Shown piece by piece: positions 40,338-55,300 of a DNA stretch of 64,000 nt. The stretch's first letter is position 1. Each line of letters opens with the position of its first letter. This stretch comes from Liolophura sinensis (Eukaryota; Mollusca; Polyplacophora; Chitonida; Chitonidae): NCBI RefSeq assembly GCF_032854445.1, contig NC_088299.1:6361001-6425000 (forward strand). Direction: 5' to 3'. The notes beneath the pieces are model-generated. The model did no database searches. It was not told where the DNA came from and was given only the letters and a program-made list of their open reading frames with translations. The position numbers and the translations under genes are program-made.

Positions 40338-43300
40338 CTTCTGAACAAGCCTTAAGACATTTAAGATAAATAACTCTCACAATTGGGCCAAACAGGTCAC
40401 TTAGTCACATTCCAAATTTTACTTAACCATGTTGAAATGCAATTTAGATTAAAATTAACAGACTCGAAAAAGCAATGTGAAGAAATAAACAAGCATTACT
40501 TACAGTTTGTCACTACATTAGATTTTTGATGACCACTAACAGTCAATTTTACTATGCAATGAGAAGTATGGCAAAGAGAGATAATTCTTTTCCAAGGAAG
40601 ACAAGCAGTCAACACATTATGATATATAATATAAACATACACATACAAAGATTTGATTTGATACTAACTAATGCTTGATAGGTGGGTGCAAACGTTGTTG
40701 TCGTTGTGGGCAGGGGGTGACTCTTAGTTTAATGAGAAGATTATTCGTAACCTTTTCTCAATGCTGTTTAAGCTGCTGTACTCTGCATGTATCTACGTGT
40801 ATCAGTATTTGAAATTATCTGAGTTCGTTGACTGATCGAAAGGGAACTATCTGAATGCTGCCTATATGCTTCGGGCCCTTCCGGTTGAATATAAAAGAGG
40901 CAGAATGGCCAGCACTCTTTATATAGAATTCAAATAACGGCAGGACTTCTCCGGGCTCATACAAGCTACATATTCAATAAATATTTTTTTATTTCCGCGT
41001 GAGTGATTTAGTTTATGAACTAACTATAAAACTTCGTTCATACATCGCACTCAGAATTTGTTTAAAAAAATCTTGGGCGAGAATGAGAATGGTGTAAAAC
41101 ACCAATCAAATAAATAAATAAATCTTGGGCGACCATGTCACTTTAATACCAAAAGGACGGGCACGTGGACAAATGAGCGCCACATCACATTACTAGTGAT
41201 CAGTCATTACTAACGTGCATACAACATTATAATAATAGTCTATGCTGCCTTACCTTCATCTTATTGTTGTCTGTCCTCAGCTGGCTGTTCTCTTCTCTAA
41301 GCTGGCTTTTTTCCGACTGTAAGCGTTTACATTCTTCCGCCAGCTTCCTGTACTCTCCCACTGGGTCGGCAGGGTTAGCCTGTGCCAGACACAAACTCCA
41401 TTATTCACAACAAACGCTTTACATCTAACATCTATGAACAGGCCAGCATTAAGAAGAAGTTTCTTACAAAAGATCTTTTATGTGAAATCTACCACCAAAT
41501 CAAGATTAGAAAATGGAAGCTCATAAATTTACATGTACAATCAAGTGTCCAGTGAAATGCATGGACCGTTTCATTTAAACTTTGACTTGGTTACTACACC
41601 ATTTTAATGAAGCTGTCATCATATCATACATGTACATGTGGGTGTACTCCAGTTATTTTCACAATACATGATCCAGTTAATGCAGGAGGAATAAACAACA
41701 AAATATGACGTGGTTGGATTGGGTCTCTGTTGTGACTTCAATTTTAAAGGCTAACACCAGAGCTGTGCGAAAGGTTGCAATTCGCACATAAATACATGTC
41801 GTCTGTTTATATCTGAATGCTCACACGGTTATAGTTTGACACCACCTCCTTAAGATTTTTACACACTGAATATCATTGTTAGATTGTTAGAGCTTGCATT
41901 GGTAAGGTGTAACGACGGGTATGGGATGCATGGTCTGCTGATGTAAACAGAACTCATACTTCAACAAGAGCAAACCTTTAATGTTGAACCTACTTTTGCA
42001 GTGGATCACGTTTCTCTGCCTGGTTTCGTCCCACCATAATGCTGGCTGCTGCCATATACGTGAAATATTCTTGAGTATGGCATAAAACCCCAATCGAATT
42101 AATAAAGAAATAAATATTTTCTTTTGTTTGCTGTTTGACACTGCAATCAAGAATTTTCACTTACACCATGGCATTCCGATTTACAGGTGGAGTGTCCTTA
42201 ACAAAACATCCAGCTTTTTCCAGGTGCCTGACAAATCACATGACTTCAGGATTCCATATTGTTGTTTGAAAACATTTATTTATTTATTTATTTATTTGAT
42301 TGGTGTTTTACGCTGTACTCAAGAATATTTCATTTATACGATGGCGGCCAGCATTATGGTGGGTGGAAACAGGGCAGAGCCAGGGGGAAACCCACGACCA
42401 TCCGCAGGTTGCTGCCAGGCCTTCCCACGTACGGTCGGAGAGGAAGCCAGCATGCGCTGGACTTGAACTCACAGCAACCACATTGGTGATTGACTCCCGG
42501 GTCATTATGCTGCGCTAGCGCGCTAACCAACTGAGCCACGGAGGCCCCTGTTTGAAAACAATGCACATGTAATATATTTCATATCAACCGGACCTGACAC
42601 AATACGTTTGTGGACAGAGAGGTTGCTCTTGTCACAGGATTTATTCATTACAATTCATACCAATTAGAGATAATGTTAACAGGTTTGTTACTCACCTTTG
42701 GCAGCGTTTGTCTGTCTGAAATAACCTGTTTGGTAATTTCTTCATTATTAGCATTATTCTGAAAGTACAGAGGATCACAAAGCATGAAAAAAAACCTTTA
42801 TTACACTACAACAGGTATTTACATGTAAATTAAGAAAAAGAATAAATTCTTTTAACACTGTGTATTTGTTGATTATCATAATTACTTCAGGGAATTTATC
42901 GTTTTATCCAACTTGAACAGTCCTCTGTCAAAACATTTATTAACCGCTGACATATTTGCTTCATTTATTTGTTTCATAGTTGTTTTGCGCCACACGTCAA
43001 CACTGGCTGGCTGTGGATTTTATGGATGAAGGAAACGCAAAAGCCCAGGGATAAACCCTCAACCTTTGGCTTGTTACTGAGAAACTTTCCACTGATTTAC
43101 ATACAGATATGCACAACTTATTTGTGAAAGACAAGTGGCCTTCAGTGACTGCATAAACAGGCACAACCATTTACCACGCATTGCTACAAATGCCTCATGA
43201 ACAGAGAAAGCCAGGGAATCCACAAATTCTCTGCCCAAGGCTGGGACTGAGCCCGCACCTTGTGTGTCCTAACAACTGACAAACCAGTGTCTCAACCAGA

Positions 43301-46300
43301 TGGCCACCCCCTACTCCCTCTACGCAGGTTGAACAGAAGTGGTTAGAAACAGCTGCATGACTAACTACTGGTGTAAATATTTACCATATCAACTGGCATT
43401 TCAAAAACACATTTAAGTTTGGAGTCCATTAACTTCTCGGCTGGGGCATCCTTCCACTGAAAATAAAAAGAATACGAGGTGCATGTATGCATCAAGAACA
43501 TTAAACTTGTACAACGCCCTGACCGTATTTCTAGTTACATGGTGCATCCCATGGCCTCATAAAAATTAAAGATTAAAAATTGATTTCTTGAGTTATCAAG
43601 TGCATAAAAAAAAAATTTTTGGGGGCTGTTTAGGTCTGTTTCCACCCCTCTTCCTGAATAACTGGATATATTATTTGCTGTGTTTACGTTTAATATACAC
43701 AGCACAAAGTACTTCTCTCTGGTTTTATTATCTTAATACTGTTGCATATCATGAACAAACAATTTTAATCTTTTCTCTTTTTTGGAGTGTCACTTATTTG
43801 CTTAATTAGTATTTAACAAATAACCATCAGGTCTGTGCATGGAGGAAAGTGGGTACATAAAGTAGGAGATATCAGCCCTTAGCAGGTACCTGGCAAACTT
43901 CCAGATAATGTCAGGGTGAAAGCCACAAATTCTGCATTTAAGTCTGTAACCTCATTGGTCTTCTGACAGTGACACTTACCAAAGCCTCCTGGTTTTCAAT
44001 CTTGCCGTCTGGAGCGATCATCGTCTGCACCATGAACTTGTGCTTGTTCTTCTCATTGGGATCATAGTCAAAGGGTTGTAACATGACTGCAATATACATG
44101 TGCAAGCGCATGTAGACATGTATGGAAGTACGAAATCATCCAACACAACCTTAAGCAAATCACAAGAGTTTGATGGAGCGTGATCTAATAATGAAATACT
44201 CGATCCTTGCTTCATTTTTGTGACGTCTGAAGAAATAAAGCTGGGCAGTCCAGAAAAGCTTTCTTATTCCACACTTGACATTATACCTCACTTCAAATAT
44301 AATGTACAGTGACAAAAAAATGCAACTGAGATGCATTTACTAGTTGTGAAAGACCAAACTGTGTTTGGAAGCAACCATTTTTAGTTTGTGAAACTCTTTA
44401 TATACCTACATTTAGCATCATAAAATAAATGCCATTAATTTATAATTTGACAGGACATATCAGAAATAAAATCAAATGTAAAATTCACATAAGCTGCAAT
44501 TCAAAATCACAACAGCAGCAACTTAGACTATAATCTATATTCACATTATTATGTGCACACATAAAGTAATCTTTGTTACCTGCCACGGAGACGGCTTTTC
44601 CAGGCTCCAGCAGGCCGCTGTTTGGCCGCACACAGTACCTCTTTGGCGCTGTTGTCTTCACTTTGAAGCATACCCGTGACATTGTGGGATTAGTTAGGGT
44701 TAGATTTGCTGTCACCACATCAGTGAATGGTCCTGGAACACAAGCCAAAGCATGGTTCATTTAGAATTTTGTGTCCGTTTCAATTTTAGATACGATAACT
44801 TTCATTGTTCAAGAAACAGACAGGGTAAATTTTTTTGTTTGATTGACATTTTACACCATACTCAAGAATATGTCACTTTAATACAAGATGGACCCCAGCA
44901 TTATATACCCTATTGTTTCTAAAATTTGGGACAGATATCAGTGTTGTTGATAGCAGAATATATTACATTTCTTTACCAGCCATTTTGAAAAGTAAAGATA
45001 TGAGTATCTTGTTCATTAGATGGTCTAACCATGTGAGAAAAGAAGAAACTACATACTCCCGTTAGAATTACAGATAGATATACATGTATATTGGCTAAAA
45101 TGAGCAGACCAAGTGTCCCAAATTTTAGAAAAAATGGGGTAGGAAGAAAACTGGGAAGATGTACTTTTTCTTGAAGTAAAAGAATTATGGAATGCATCAA
45201 TAATAAATGGTAACAGTTCTTACACTGTGAGATGTAGGCCTTGGCATTTAGAACAAATTTCCCACAACTTTTAAATCCCCTCAAACAAAATCTAGGTGTG
45301 CTAATACATCGAACATATAACACACAGCTGACACAACAAAGAAGACTTAATTCCAACTCAAAACTTAAATGACTAAATGCCTCTAGACTTATGTTTTTGG
45401 TTATGTTCGTGTCTCTGTCTTCCATTTGTAAGACAACAGCAGACATGTTAACTGTAGGGGGTACTCCTCATCAATAAATGTCCCATTGTGTAATATTACA
45501 ACAGTTCCTGGACATACACATGTACATGTAAATGCAAATATATTCAAACAGGAAATGAAAACACCTCGACAACTGTATCACAACTCAATTAATTTTGTTG
45601 CAAAATACCAGATTTGTTAAAATAAATTTGATTTTAAAGAAATTACCATGGAGATAAAAATAAAGTTCCAAATCAAAAAAAAAAATCAAAAAAATCTTCA
45701 GAGTAAATAGGGCTCTTTTCGGACAGCTATGATCAATGAACATATTTTTAATGATGGATCTGGCTGGCAAATTTTGTGATCAGCCAGTGCAGTCTGGATG
45801 AATTTGCAGTCTGGTTGAACCTCACCTTCTGATAGCCTGGCAGATTTATGACAGGGCTGTTAATCAGGTGACCTCATTAACCATGGACAAGTGGCATTGT
45901 GTGCAAAATTAACCTTATCATACATGTACACGTACATGCACAGATCGTCTTCTCTTCTCGCCACGCTTAACCAATAAATGGAATTAATACCCATGGTTTA
46001 TGAAATAATACCCATGGTCTATGAAAGTCCTATTTTTTGTAATACGACTTTTTGATTTTGATGCTTTGTTTCTCAAAAACGATAGTATGCGCTCAATACA
46101 CTATACCTTAGTCTATGATTAGCTCAGCTTCGCCTCGATGCTATGTTATGCAGTCCTTGTCAATCATGGTCTATTCTCTATGTATATGAATTTCCAAACA
46201 CACATTACACTGATGATGCTTTGGCAGGACTCTGAAACTGACCAGCCCTGCAGCTGTGAGGATGAGTAATAGATAACAGGGCCAGAGTGACCTGGTACTA

Positions 46301-49300
46301 GTACATGTATACACACTGACATGATAGCCAACCCAAGGTGCTGCATATCAGAATCAATTTGCATATAGTGGAAAATGTACACACAATCTTAACAGTTCAA
46401 AATGGGTCAAACTACCAAGACTTCATCTTTGCACATTCAGTTCATGAATACCTTGAAGCATATAAGATTTACCTCTCAAAAATCATTTTATATTCATTTC
46501 AGTTCTATGCTGTACTAGACTTTTGCTGCCTGCTGACAAACACAGATAACCACTTAATGGTAACCATGAGGCTTTTGTATGAACATGTTCTCTTAAAACA
46601 ATGGTAAGTACACGTGCACTGCATTGAAATCTTAATTCCAAGAAACCATGATATTAAAGGTTCAATTTATTATAACATTAGGTTATTGATTCTCATGGTA
46701 CAACTGTACAGTTCAGACCCTGAACTGTCAATCATGGGGAGGGGGATACACGTACAAACAGGGAACAAAATGTTTAATATTTAGGGCTCTTCAAAGCCAT
46801 GTCTACGACAAAACTGAGGTCACCTTATGCGATTTTGTGGCATTTGTTAAACAACATGGAAACAGGCAAAATAGTCTTAAATTATAAATTTTTGTCGAAA
46901 TAATCACTGTGACAACCTACGATCAATTTGAGCTTTTTATTTTGAGCTCTTAAACATGAGTATTGAATGACTAGTAACTCTGCCAGCTGTATGAACACGA
47001 AGTAAAGTACATGTGCACAGAGTTAATACATGCACATGCATTCTGCCAGCTGTATGAATAAGAAGTAAAGTACATGTGCGCAGAGTTAATACATGTACAT
47101 GCATTCTGCCAGCTGTATGAACAAGAAGTAAAGTACATGTGCACAGAGTTAATACATGTACATGCATTCTGCCAGCTGTATGAACAAGTAAAGTACATAT
47201 GCACAGAGTTAATACATGTACATGCATTCTGCCAGCTGTATGAACAAGAAGTAAAGTACATATGCACAGAGTTAATACATGTACATGCATTCTGCCAGCT
47301 GTATGAACAAGAAGTAAAGTACATGTGCACAGAGTTAATACATGCACATGCATTCTGCCAGCTGTATGAATAAGAAGTAAAGTACATGTGCACAGAGTTA
47401 ATACATGTACATGCATTCTGCCAGCTGTATGAACACGAAGTAAAGTACATGTGCACAGAGTTAATACATGTACATGCATTCTGCCAGCTGTATGAACAAG
47501 AAGTAAAGTACATGTGCACAGAGTTAATACATTGACATGCATTCTGCCAGCTGTATGAACAAGAAGTAAAGTACATGTGCACAGAGTTAATACATGCACA
47601 TGCATTCTGCCAGCTGTATGAACAAGAAGTAAAGTACATGTGCACAGAGTTAATACATGTACATGCATTCTGCCAGCTGTATGAACAAGAAGTAAAGTAC
47701 ATGTGCACAGAGTTAATACATGCACATGCATTCTGCCAGCTGTATGAACACGAAGTAAAGTACATGTGCACAGAGTTAATACATGCACATGCATTCTGCC
47801 AGCTGTATGAACACAAAGTAAAGTACATGTGCACAGAGTTAATACATGTACATGCATTCTGCCAGCTGTATGAACAAGAAGTAAAGTACATATGCACAGA
47901 GTTAATACATGTACATGCATTCTGCCAGCTGTATGAACACGAAGTAAAGTACATGTGCACAGAGTTAATACATGTACATGCATTATACAGGGGCCAGCTT
48001 GTTCAAAAGTCTATTAAGTTAAGCCAGGCTTAAACCTAATGCAGTTTTGAACAACTGGACCCCGCTTCCATATCTGGACTGTGGTGTAGTATTAATGGAA
48101 TCGATTCTCACAGGGGTATTACACAATCCAATTAGCTATGACAATACAATAAACCACAGATGATTTTGTAATAAGTACATGTGAAAATTCACAAATTGTG
48201 ATATTTAATCACAGACACTAACACAAGTAAATAATAAAATTGACATTTTCGAGTCCGTGTAGTCAGCAAACTTAAAACAGGATGTATTTATTTATTTATT
48301 TGATTGATGTTTTACGCCATACTCAAGAATATTTCACTTATAAGACGGTGGCCAGTAGGGAGGAAACCGGGCAGAGCCCAGGGGAAACCCACGATCATCC
48401 ACAGGTTGCTGGAAAACCTTCCCACTTACGGTCAGAGAGGAAGTGAAACAGGATGCAGTTCTCTTTTTCGTTACAATATTTTCCTCTGTTATGTCACATT
48501 TTTAGGGGCGTCACAGTGTTACAGCAGTATACAGAACATCAGACTGAGATAACCCAGCAGAATCCCTTGGTGAATTTATCAGTCTAACTCTCGGTGATCA
48601 ATAGAATAAATGAAAGCGTCCTGCAGCGAAATGAGCAACGACATGACTTGACCTGCATTCTATCTGTCTATACTAATTGAAGGGAGATCAATGAAAAGGC
48701 TTTCCAGGTTCCAGTGATTGAAAAGAACAGGTTATGCTAGATACTATTTACCGATTCATTTTTTTTGTTCTTTTTTATAAATCTGAACTGCATCTCACGT
48801 GAATATTCAGATTGATGGCAAATACAGCTTTAAGGATAAGTCCAATAAATACTACACATACTGTACAGATTCCAAGCTAGAAAAATCCTTACGCTGTTTA
48901 TTACATGTACGAAATGCTTGATGTAAATACATGTATATTTATTTATTTAAATGGTGTTTTTATATGACGTTGGCCAGCATTATAGTGAGGGGAAACCGGG
49001 CAGAACACGGGGGAAACCCAAGACAATAACTTAGTATGTGTGTACTAAGTATTGAAGCTAATAACAGACCCTTGACAAATGAGGTGGCATGTTCAATCTC
49101 AGCTCTTGCTGTTTACGCTGTGGTTTTATGTCAAGAGATTTGAAATGTTTTCCTCAGTGCCCAATTTTCCCCAATCTTGAAAACAACTTTTACACTTTAA
49201 AAAGAATCCTGTGAAGCTTATCCTGTAACGATGTACACCTTAGGACATACCAAGAACTATAAAATTACATGACGATTTATTCACTCCGTATTTACATGTA

Positions 49301-52300
49301 TTAACAAACACAGAAAACCACAGTAAACTTTGTATACACATGTACATACACATATACTGTAAAAGTCAGAGGCCTCTTTCACAAAGATCCATACATGAAC
49401 TTCACATAACTTTTCTTGTAATCACATCACCTTAATTTTTCACATTTTTTTTATATTTTTTTTTTCTTAATTGATTGAATGGTTGTCTGGCCAGATCTAC
49501 ATGTACATGCCTATGTCTTGTACATGTAGGGCACTTAAGGTTCAGTAGCTCAGCCAGCGGCCAATGACCATCACCAACTTCCCATATCATGTTGTGACAA
49601 CACACCCCTCTCTCAAGATCATGCACGAAAAGCCGTTCTAAGAAACAAAACAACTAGGTCAAATCTTTACTGGTCAAAATTCCATTAAAAAGGCAGTTAA
49701 TATACAACATACATGTAGATGTTTGGAGCACGATGTCAGCAAATATATTAATATGTCCACCAAGTTTCACAGTAACAGTTGAGTGGGCATGGTAGATTAA
49801 CCAGGCATCCCTGGCAATTGACAGGGCACTGCAGGTCATCCCCTCACCCCAAGCAAGACGATACAGTTTCCTGTATCATATTACAGAATTTCACATGTAC
49901 ATTTGTGAACACAGAGACTTGGATTTACACTGGCATTCAAGTAGATGGCAGAACAAAGTGGGAGCGCCTACATGTGTGTTGACTGATGAAGGGTGAATTT
50001 ACCAAGACCACACACTAGCATCTTAATCAATATTGTCAAACTTTGACATCAAACACTCTACAGTAAACAAATCTAACAGCGCACTGTTCCGTGACTAAAA
50101 GAAAATAATAATAAAATACTATGGGTGAGGCTGAAGCTGTGATTTTATACTGTGAGATCTTTTATGGTTGCTGGTTCACTGTGATATCTGGAAGTGAACA
50201 CAGTTAACCACACACAGACTCAACTGAACTAGAGTTGCCTGCATCATTTACTGTATGCTAGACTCCTAGTACATACATACCCTTAGGTTGGGTAATGCTC
50301 CACTATCACTTTTTACCTTTGAATGAGCGGAAAACTTTGAAAACTACATCTATAAGTCTTCGCCTAAAACTACCTAGGTACGTAAGCGCAGTTGAAAATA
50401 CAGTTCGCCTTCGACGGCAGGAAGGTGTGTGGGTCTGAAGGCGACCCATCGCTTGCCCTAAAATGCCACCCCTGAGCAATAATTATTACAAATGTTGTTG
50501 ATAATATTCCGATAGACAAACAAGTTAATTTTATCTTAACGAGCAAAGGGTACATATTCATGAGGAGGCAATACAGTATGCTTAAAGACAAGGTCTGCAT
50601 ATTACAGACCACCTTAAGATAAATGATTATTGTGATCCATTTTTCTAGAGGTTGAAGAGTGAAAACAATTTGCCATGCTCTTTGAAAAATCAGTTCCGCA
50701 CCCAAATAGAGAATAAAAAAGCTGTTACTTCTGTTGTTTGGGTCCACGCAGGTAGTCCTGCAGGACACCTAGTGCTTTTGTTTTGATTATTCTCATTATT
50801 CAACTGATTTGCGAGCAACAAACAACCTAGTCCGTTTGACCGATTGTGTTAAAATTTTGCAGTGAAATTCCCCAATACCTGAAGTTGTGCCCTACAGAGC
50901 CCAGATTTTTTTTATGTCACATGATTTGGAGGCCATACTGGATTTTATATGAAATCGTTTAAACATGTTCTTTTCAAGAAGCAGCGAACAGATTATTCTG
51001 AAATTTGATAATCAGGTAGGCCGTTGGTAGTTACAATCAGTTTGAAAAAATTGTTGACTTTCGTTAAATGCTGTGGAAGCTTGCAATTGGTCGAAGTTGT
51101 GATGACACAGCTAGTTTTGAAATTTTAATTTTTTATAACCTATTATAGTGTATTTTGGGCAGCTGATTCTGAATCTGCTTTTATTTTTTGCCTATCTTTA
51201 TAACATTTTCAGTCAACAAACTAGAACTTAATTACGTAATTTCAATAAACTGTAACTCGAAAACTATGATGGCTAGAAACGTGAAACTTGCACCAAATCT
51301 TACCCCCAAAAGCGGCTCATTCCGTAGTATTCCAACGGATCTGAGCTACCATCAAAGGATACATGAAACGCTTTGGTTTTATTTCTTACTGCACAGATTA
51401 TGATGTGTAATAACATAACAGTACAAACAAGTAAAACTGGCTTCAAAGTGCAGTTTTCTTATGGCCCCAGCAGTCAGTCCAGAAATTCAGTAAATTGCAG
51501 CAGTGATGTAAAGAATGATTCCTCTTTAATAATAACTCTGGGAGGGGCAGACTGACTGGGTCTGGCCGAATGGGGGCGGGAGTGTGGTGAACAGACCGAA
51601 TGGGAGCGGATGTTGGGGTGCGGAGGGGGAGCTAAGCTAATATACTCCCAAAATGAAAATTTTTTTAACAAAAATTCTGGGGCATATTCTTCTTTATGTG
51701 GCATAGAAAGATAACCATTGTTTTAGTGTTCCTTTTCACCTATCCTTTAAAAGTTTCCACGCTAGAAATGACATCCATTTTTAAACATGCTTATCCTATT
51801 GCTTTAACACTGATTTCGACTGCATCTGGACTGATACATGTATACATAATCTGATGATTTGCGCCTTTCTGCTGCACTGTCAATGACTTCCCCCAGGTGC
51901 TGTGCGTTCAGATATTGTTAAGTTGTCTTCCATTTGACAGTGTACAGTGATAACTATGAGAACAAACAACATGAACCCCAGCCGAAACTACTTAACAGTT
52001 CACATTATATTTGAACCTTTTAATGTTCAAATGTTCATTTAAATGTTCATTTACCTATCACAAAATTCAGCTTTCAACTCAAGTTTAAAATCCACGTGTA
52101 TGATCCATGAAGAACCTGTACATTTACATTTATACATACATGTAAATGTACACTTTGTCTGCAGGTATGATATGTGTACATGAACCAAATATGAGAAATT
52201 GGGAGTCTTTTTAGTTTTGTGCTATTACAAGTACATGTATAAAGTAATCCTTGAAAACTACATGTATAAAGTAAAACTACATGTATGAAGTAAAACTACA

Positions 52301-55300
52301 TGTATGACTACATGTATGAAGTAAAACTACATGTATGAAGTAAAACTACATTGCAGTGCTAGTGTACTTCACAGGTGTTTTATGAGCACACATGTACAGA
52401 TTATTGAGAAAGAATACAGAAAAAACTCACATCTTTGGAGTGTTCTGTAATGGTTGAGTGTTAGGTAGGAGAGTGTTTTATGAGTTTCCCACTGGACTCC
52501 ATTCTTCTTAATCCTGAATGAATGATATAGGCTACCTCGAAAATCTTAATTCTGTGCGCTCAGTTTATTAGCTTTTGAGGGACAGTTACATGTACATTTA
52601 CAAATGTATTGATATGTGTAGTTGCAGACTAGGGGTGTTGCTTGTTGATTCCATGTGATGAGTCATCAATCAGACACACAGCCAACCCACATCTACATGT
52701 GGTACCTCCATATACCTGCACACATGCACCATCCAGTTACATGTATGTGCAAGTACAGTGTCCCACACCTGTATCATATCCAGTATTCCTCGTAGTGTGG
52801 TCTACTAGTGTTCTTCCACAGCTTAGTCAAGGGTTGAAGCACTTATCAATTACCACATAAAACAGCTGGGGTAATGCATGAAGACTAGAGCCTCAGACAA
52901 ATTACGTTATGTAATGCATGAAGACTAGAGCCTCAGACAAATTACATTACCCATTATACAATCATGTGTCAGCTGCTAGGCCCCATAAAGACTTCATCCA
53001 GTGGGGAAAAAACCTATCAGTTGTACAGTTTTTCACACTGCACATAACCTTACTATTAAATGTTACATGCACGTGATACACAGTAATGAGCGAAAAATTG
53101 ACACGAGATACTCAGACTTCAGAGCTTTTTGTCCAAACCTCAGCATGAGGTCTCAAGCTCTGGATTGCAAGTTTCTCGATCCACTATTGAATGACTTCAG
53201 CATGGGCCGATTCACACCTGAGACCTCATAAGTTAAGATCTAGAGGACGATGAACAGAAGCCATTTGCTCCCTTAGCCAATGAGGGTAATCTGATATCTA
53301 ACAGTAGTCAGGTTAATTAAAAGATGGTGGGGGTGCTGTGACCCCCTAGATATCAAGGTTGTGAGCCTCAACCGCCCCTGTGCTAACACATGCATTCAGC
53401 TGTTTCGACTGGGTAAAGGAGTTATGTCTGGAATTTGTCTGTTTCCATGACATTGCTTATACAACACTACTTAATCCTCAAGTACATATATAGATATATG
53501 TACATGTACTACATCAACCTCTGCACACCTCTAAATAATACAATCTGAACATGTAAATAAGGACAGATAGAATTGCCCAAAATCAAAAACAAAACATTAC
53601 TAACTGACGATACACTACGTGTACATGACAAAGTGGAAAATCCAATGGACATAGCCGTTTTATGCATACATGTGCACACTGTATATAGTCAAGTACTGAA
53701 AAATACTGTACTGTACTGTACTGTATGCGACCGCATACATTTACAGCTATTTTTGACCTGAAGAGGTTAAATATAGCGCACACACTGACTACGGGTCAAA
53801 CAGTAATAAAACAAGGGGCCTCTGTGGCCGAGGGGGTTAGCACGCCAGCATGGCGGAATGATTCATGAATCTCCCACCAATGCGGTCGCTGTGGGTTCAA
53901 GTCCAGTCTGTGTTGGCTTTCTCTCAATCCGTACGTGAGAAGGTCTGCCAGCAACCTACAAATGGTTGTGGGATTCTCCACGCGCTGCCCAGTTTCCTCT
54001 CACCATAATAATGGCCGCTGTCCTATAAGTTAAATATTCTTGAGTGTAAATGATAAATAAGTGATAAAACAACGAATGACATATGGTCTAATAGTCTAAT
54101 AGCTTTTAATATTTTCTGATATGGCCTTGTTAGTTGTAACCACCTACAGAAAAGCATTCACACTTTCTTTCTATCCACCCAAAAAAAAAAAAAAACGAAG
54201 AAAAGAGTGTTATATTTTTAGCGAAGGAAAGCACCAAATGGCCTGAAGTCTTCATTACCAAAGGGAGGTAACACTAGCCTAAACAGTGGCGAGAAAGTTA
54301 TAGATAACAGCTGATTTCTAATATGTTAAAGTTCAGACTCCCGTGCTGAGCTCCACCCAAACACTTAGGATATAACTGACACAACATTCTTGGCACAGCC
54401 CTGACCTAACGCTGACTATCCCTCCACAAATTACTGTAGTGTTATACACACATACAAACCTCATGATGAGAGTATTCAGAGCTTCAATATGATCTTGGAA
54501 TGGAATAACACTTACATGTATTCTTTAAGAAAGTTCCCACATATTTAATAACAATATTCAGTACTGTAAGATGAATAAATGTTCATTTGTTCTACATACG
54601 GATTACAGAATGATTACGACTTTGTGACTATGCACCTTGTCACAGTTTTAAGAATTTATTTTTTTATTTATTTATCCGATTGGTCTTTTACGCCGTACTC
54701 ATGAATATTTCACTTATATGACGACAGCCAGCATTATGGAGGCAGGAAACCTACAACCACTTGCAGGATGCTGGAAGACCTTTCGATGTAGGGCCAGAGA
54801 GAAAGCCAGCATGAGCTGGACTTGAACTCATAGCGACCACATTGGGGAGAGGCCCCTGGGTCATTACGCTGCGCTAGCGCGCTAACCAGATGTAAAATTA
54901 TTTTTGCTTAATAATAGCAGAAATTATCACATTTTCACTTTCGTACACTTCATCTATTAAATACATGCAAGATGCCGACTGCTACATTTTCCCTTTTTGT
55001 ACACGTGTGTGGAGTCAAAATATGACACAGAGCTGTGTGGCGAATGCATAAAGAGTGATACAATTACAAGATGAACTGGTACAGGACTACAAACCCATAG
55101 GAATCTATGAATCATCTCATTATTACTCCATATGTTCAACTGTCAGCTATGACCCATTAAGCCCTGACTACAAAGGCAACAGCCTGCTCCATTCAACATC
55201 AGACGTCCTCCATGTACTACTATGGTCACCATAATGTACACATGCCATGTGTGTCCTGTGCCGCACTTCTGCTAGCCGCTAAGCTTGTGTCAGCAAAAGC

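Noticed and set aside
42500-42547. tRNA genes at SINE heads (also 24,424, 53,814 and 29,430)
   Set aside because: Box A and box B are present but the cloverleaf stems are not maintained and each is fused to a SINE body and tail.
44973-45446. 157-codon minus-strand frame in VAP intron 1
   Set aside because: No recognisable domain, hydrophobic low-complexity composition, no convincing splice sites; treated as chance.
46937-47983. 348-codon minus-strand reading frame as a repetitive protein gene
   Set aside because: It is the 63-bp minisatellite read in frame; equally long frames are open on the other frame and strand, and it has no splice or start context.
50370-50768. 132-codon minus-strand frame in VAP intron 1
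   Set aside because: No family resemblance and no supporting context.
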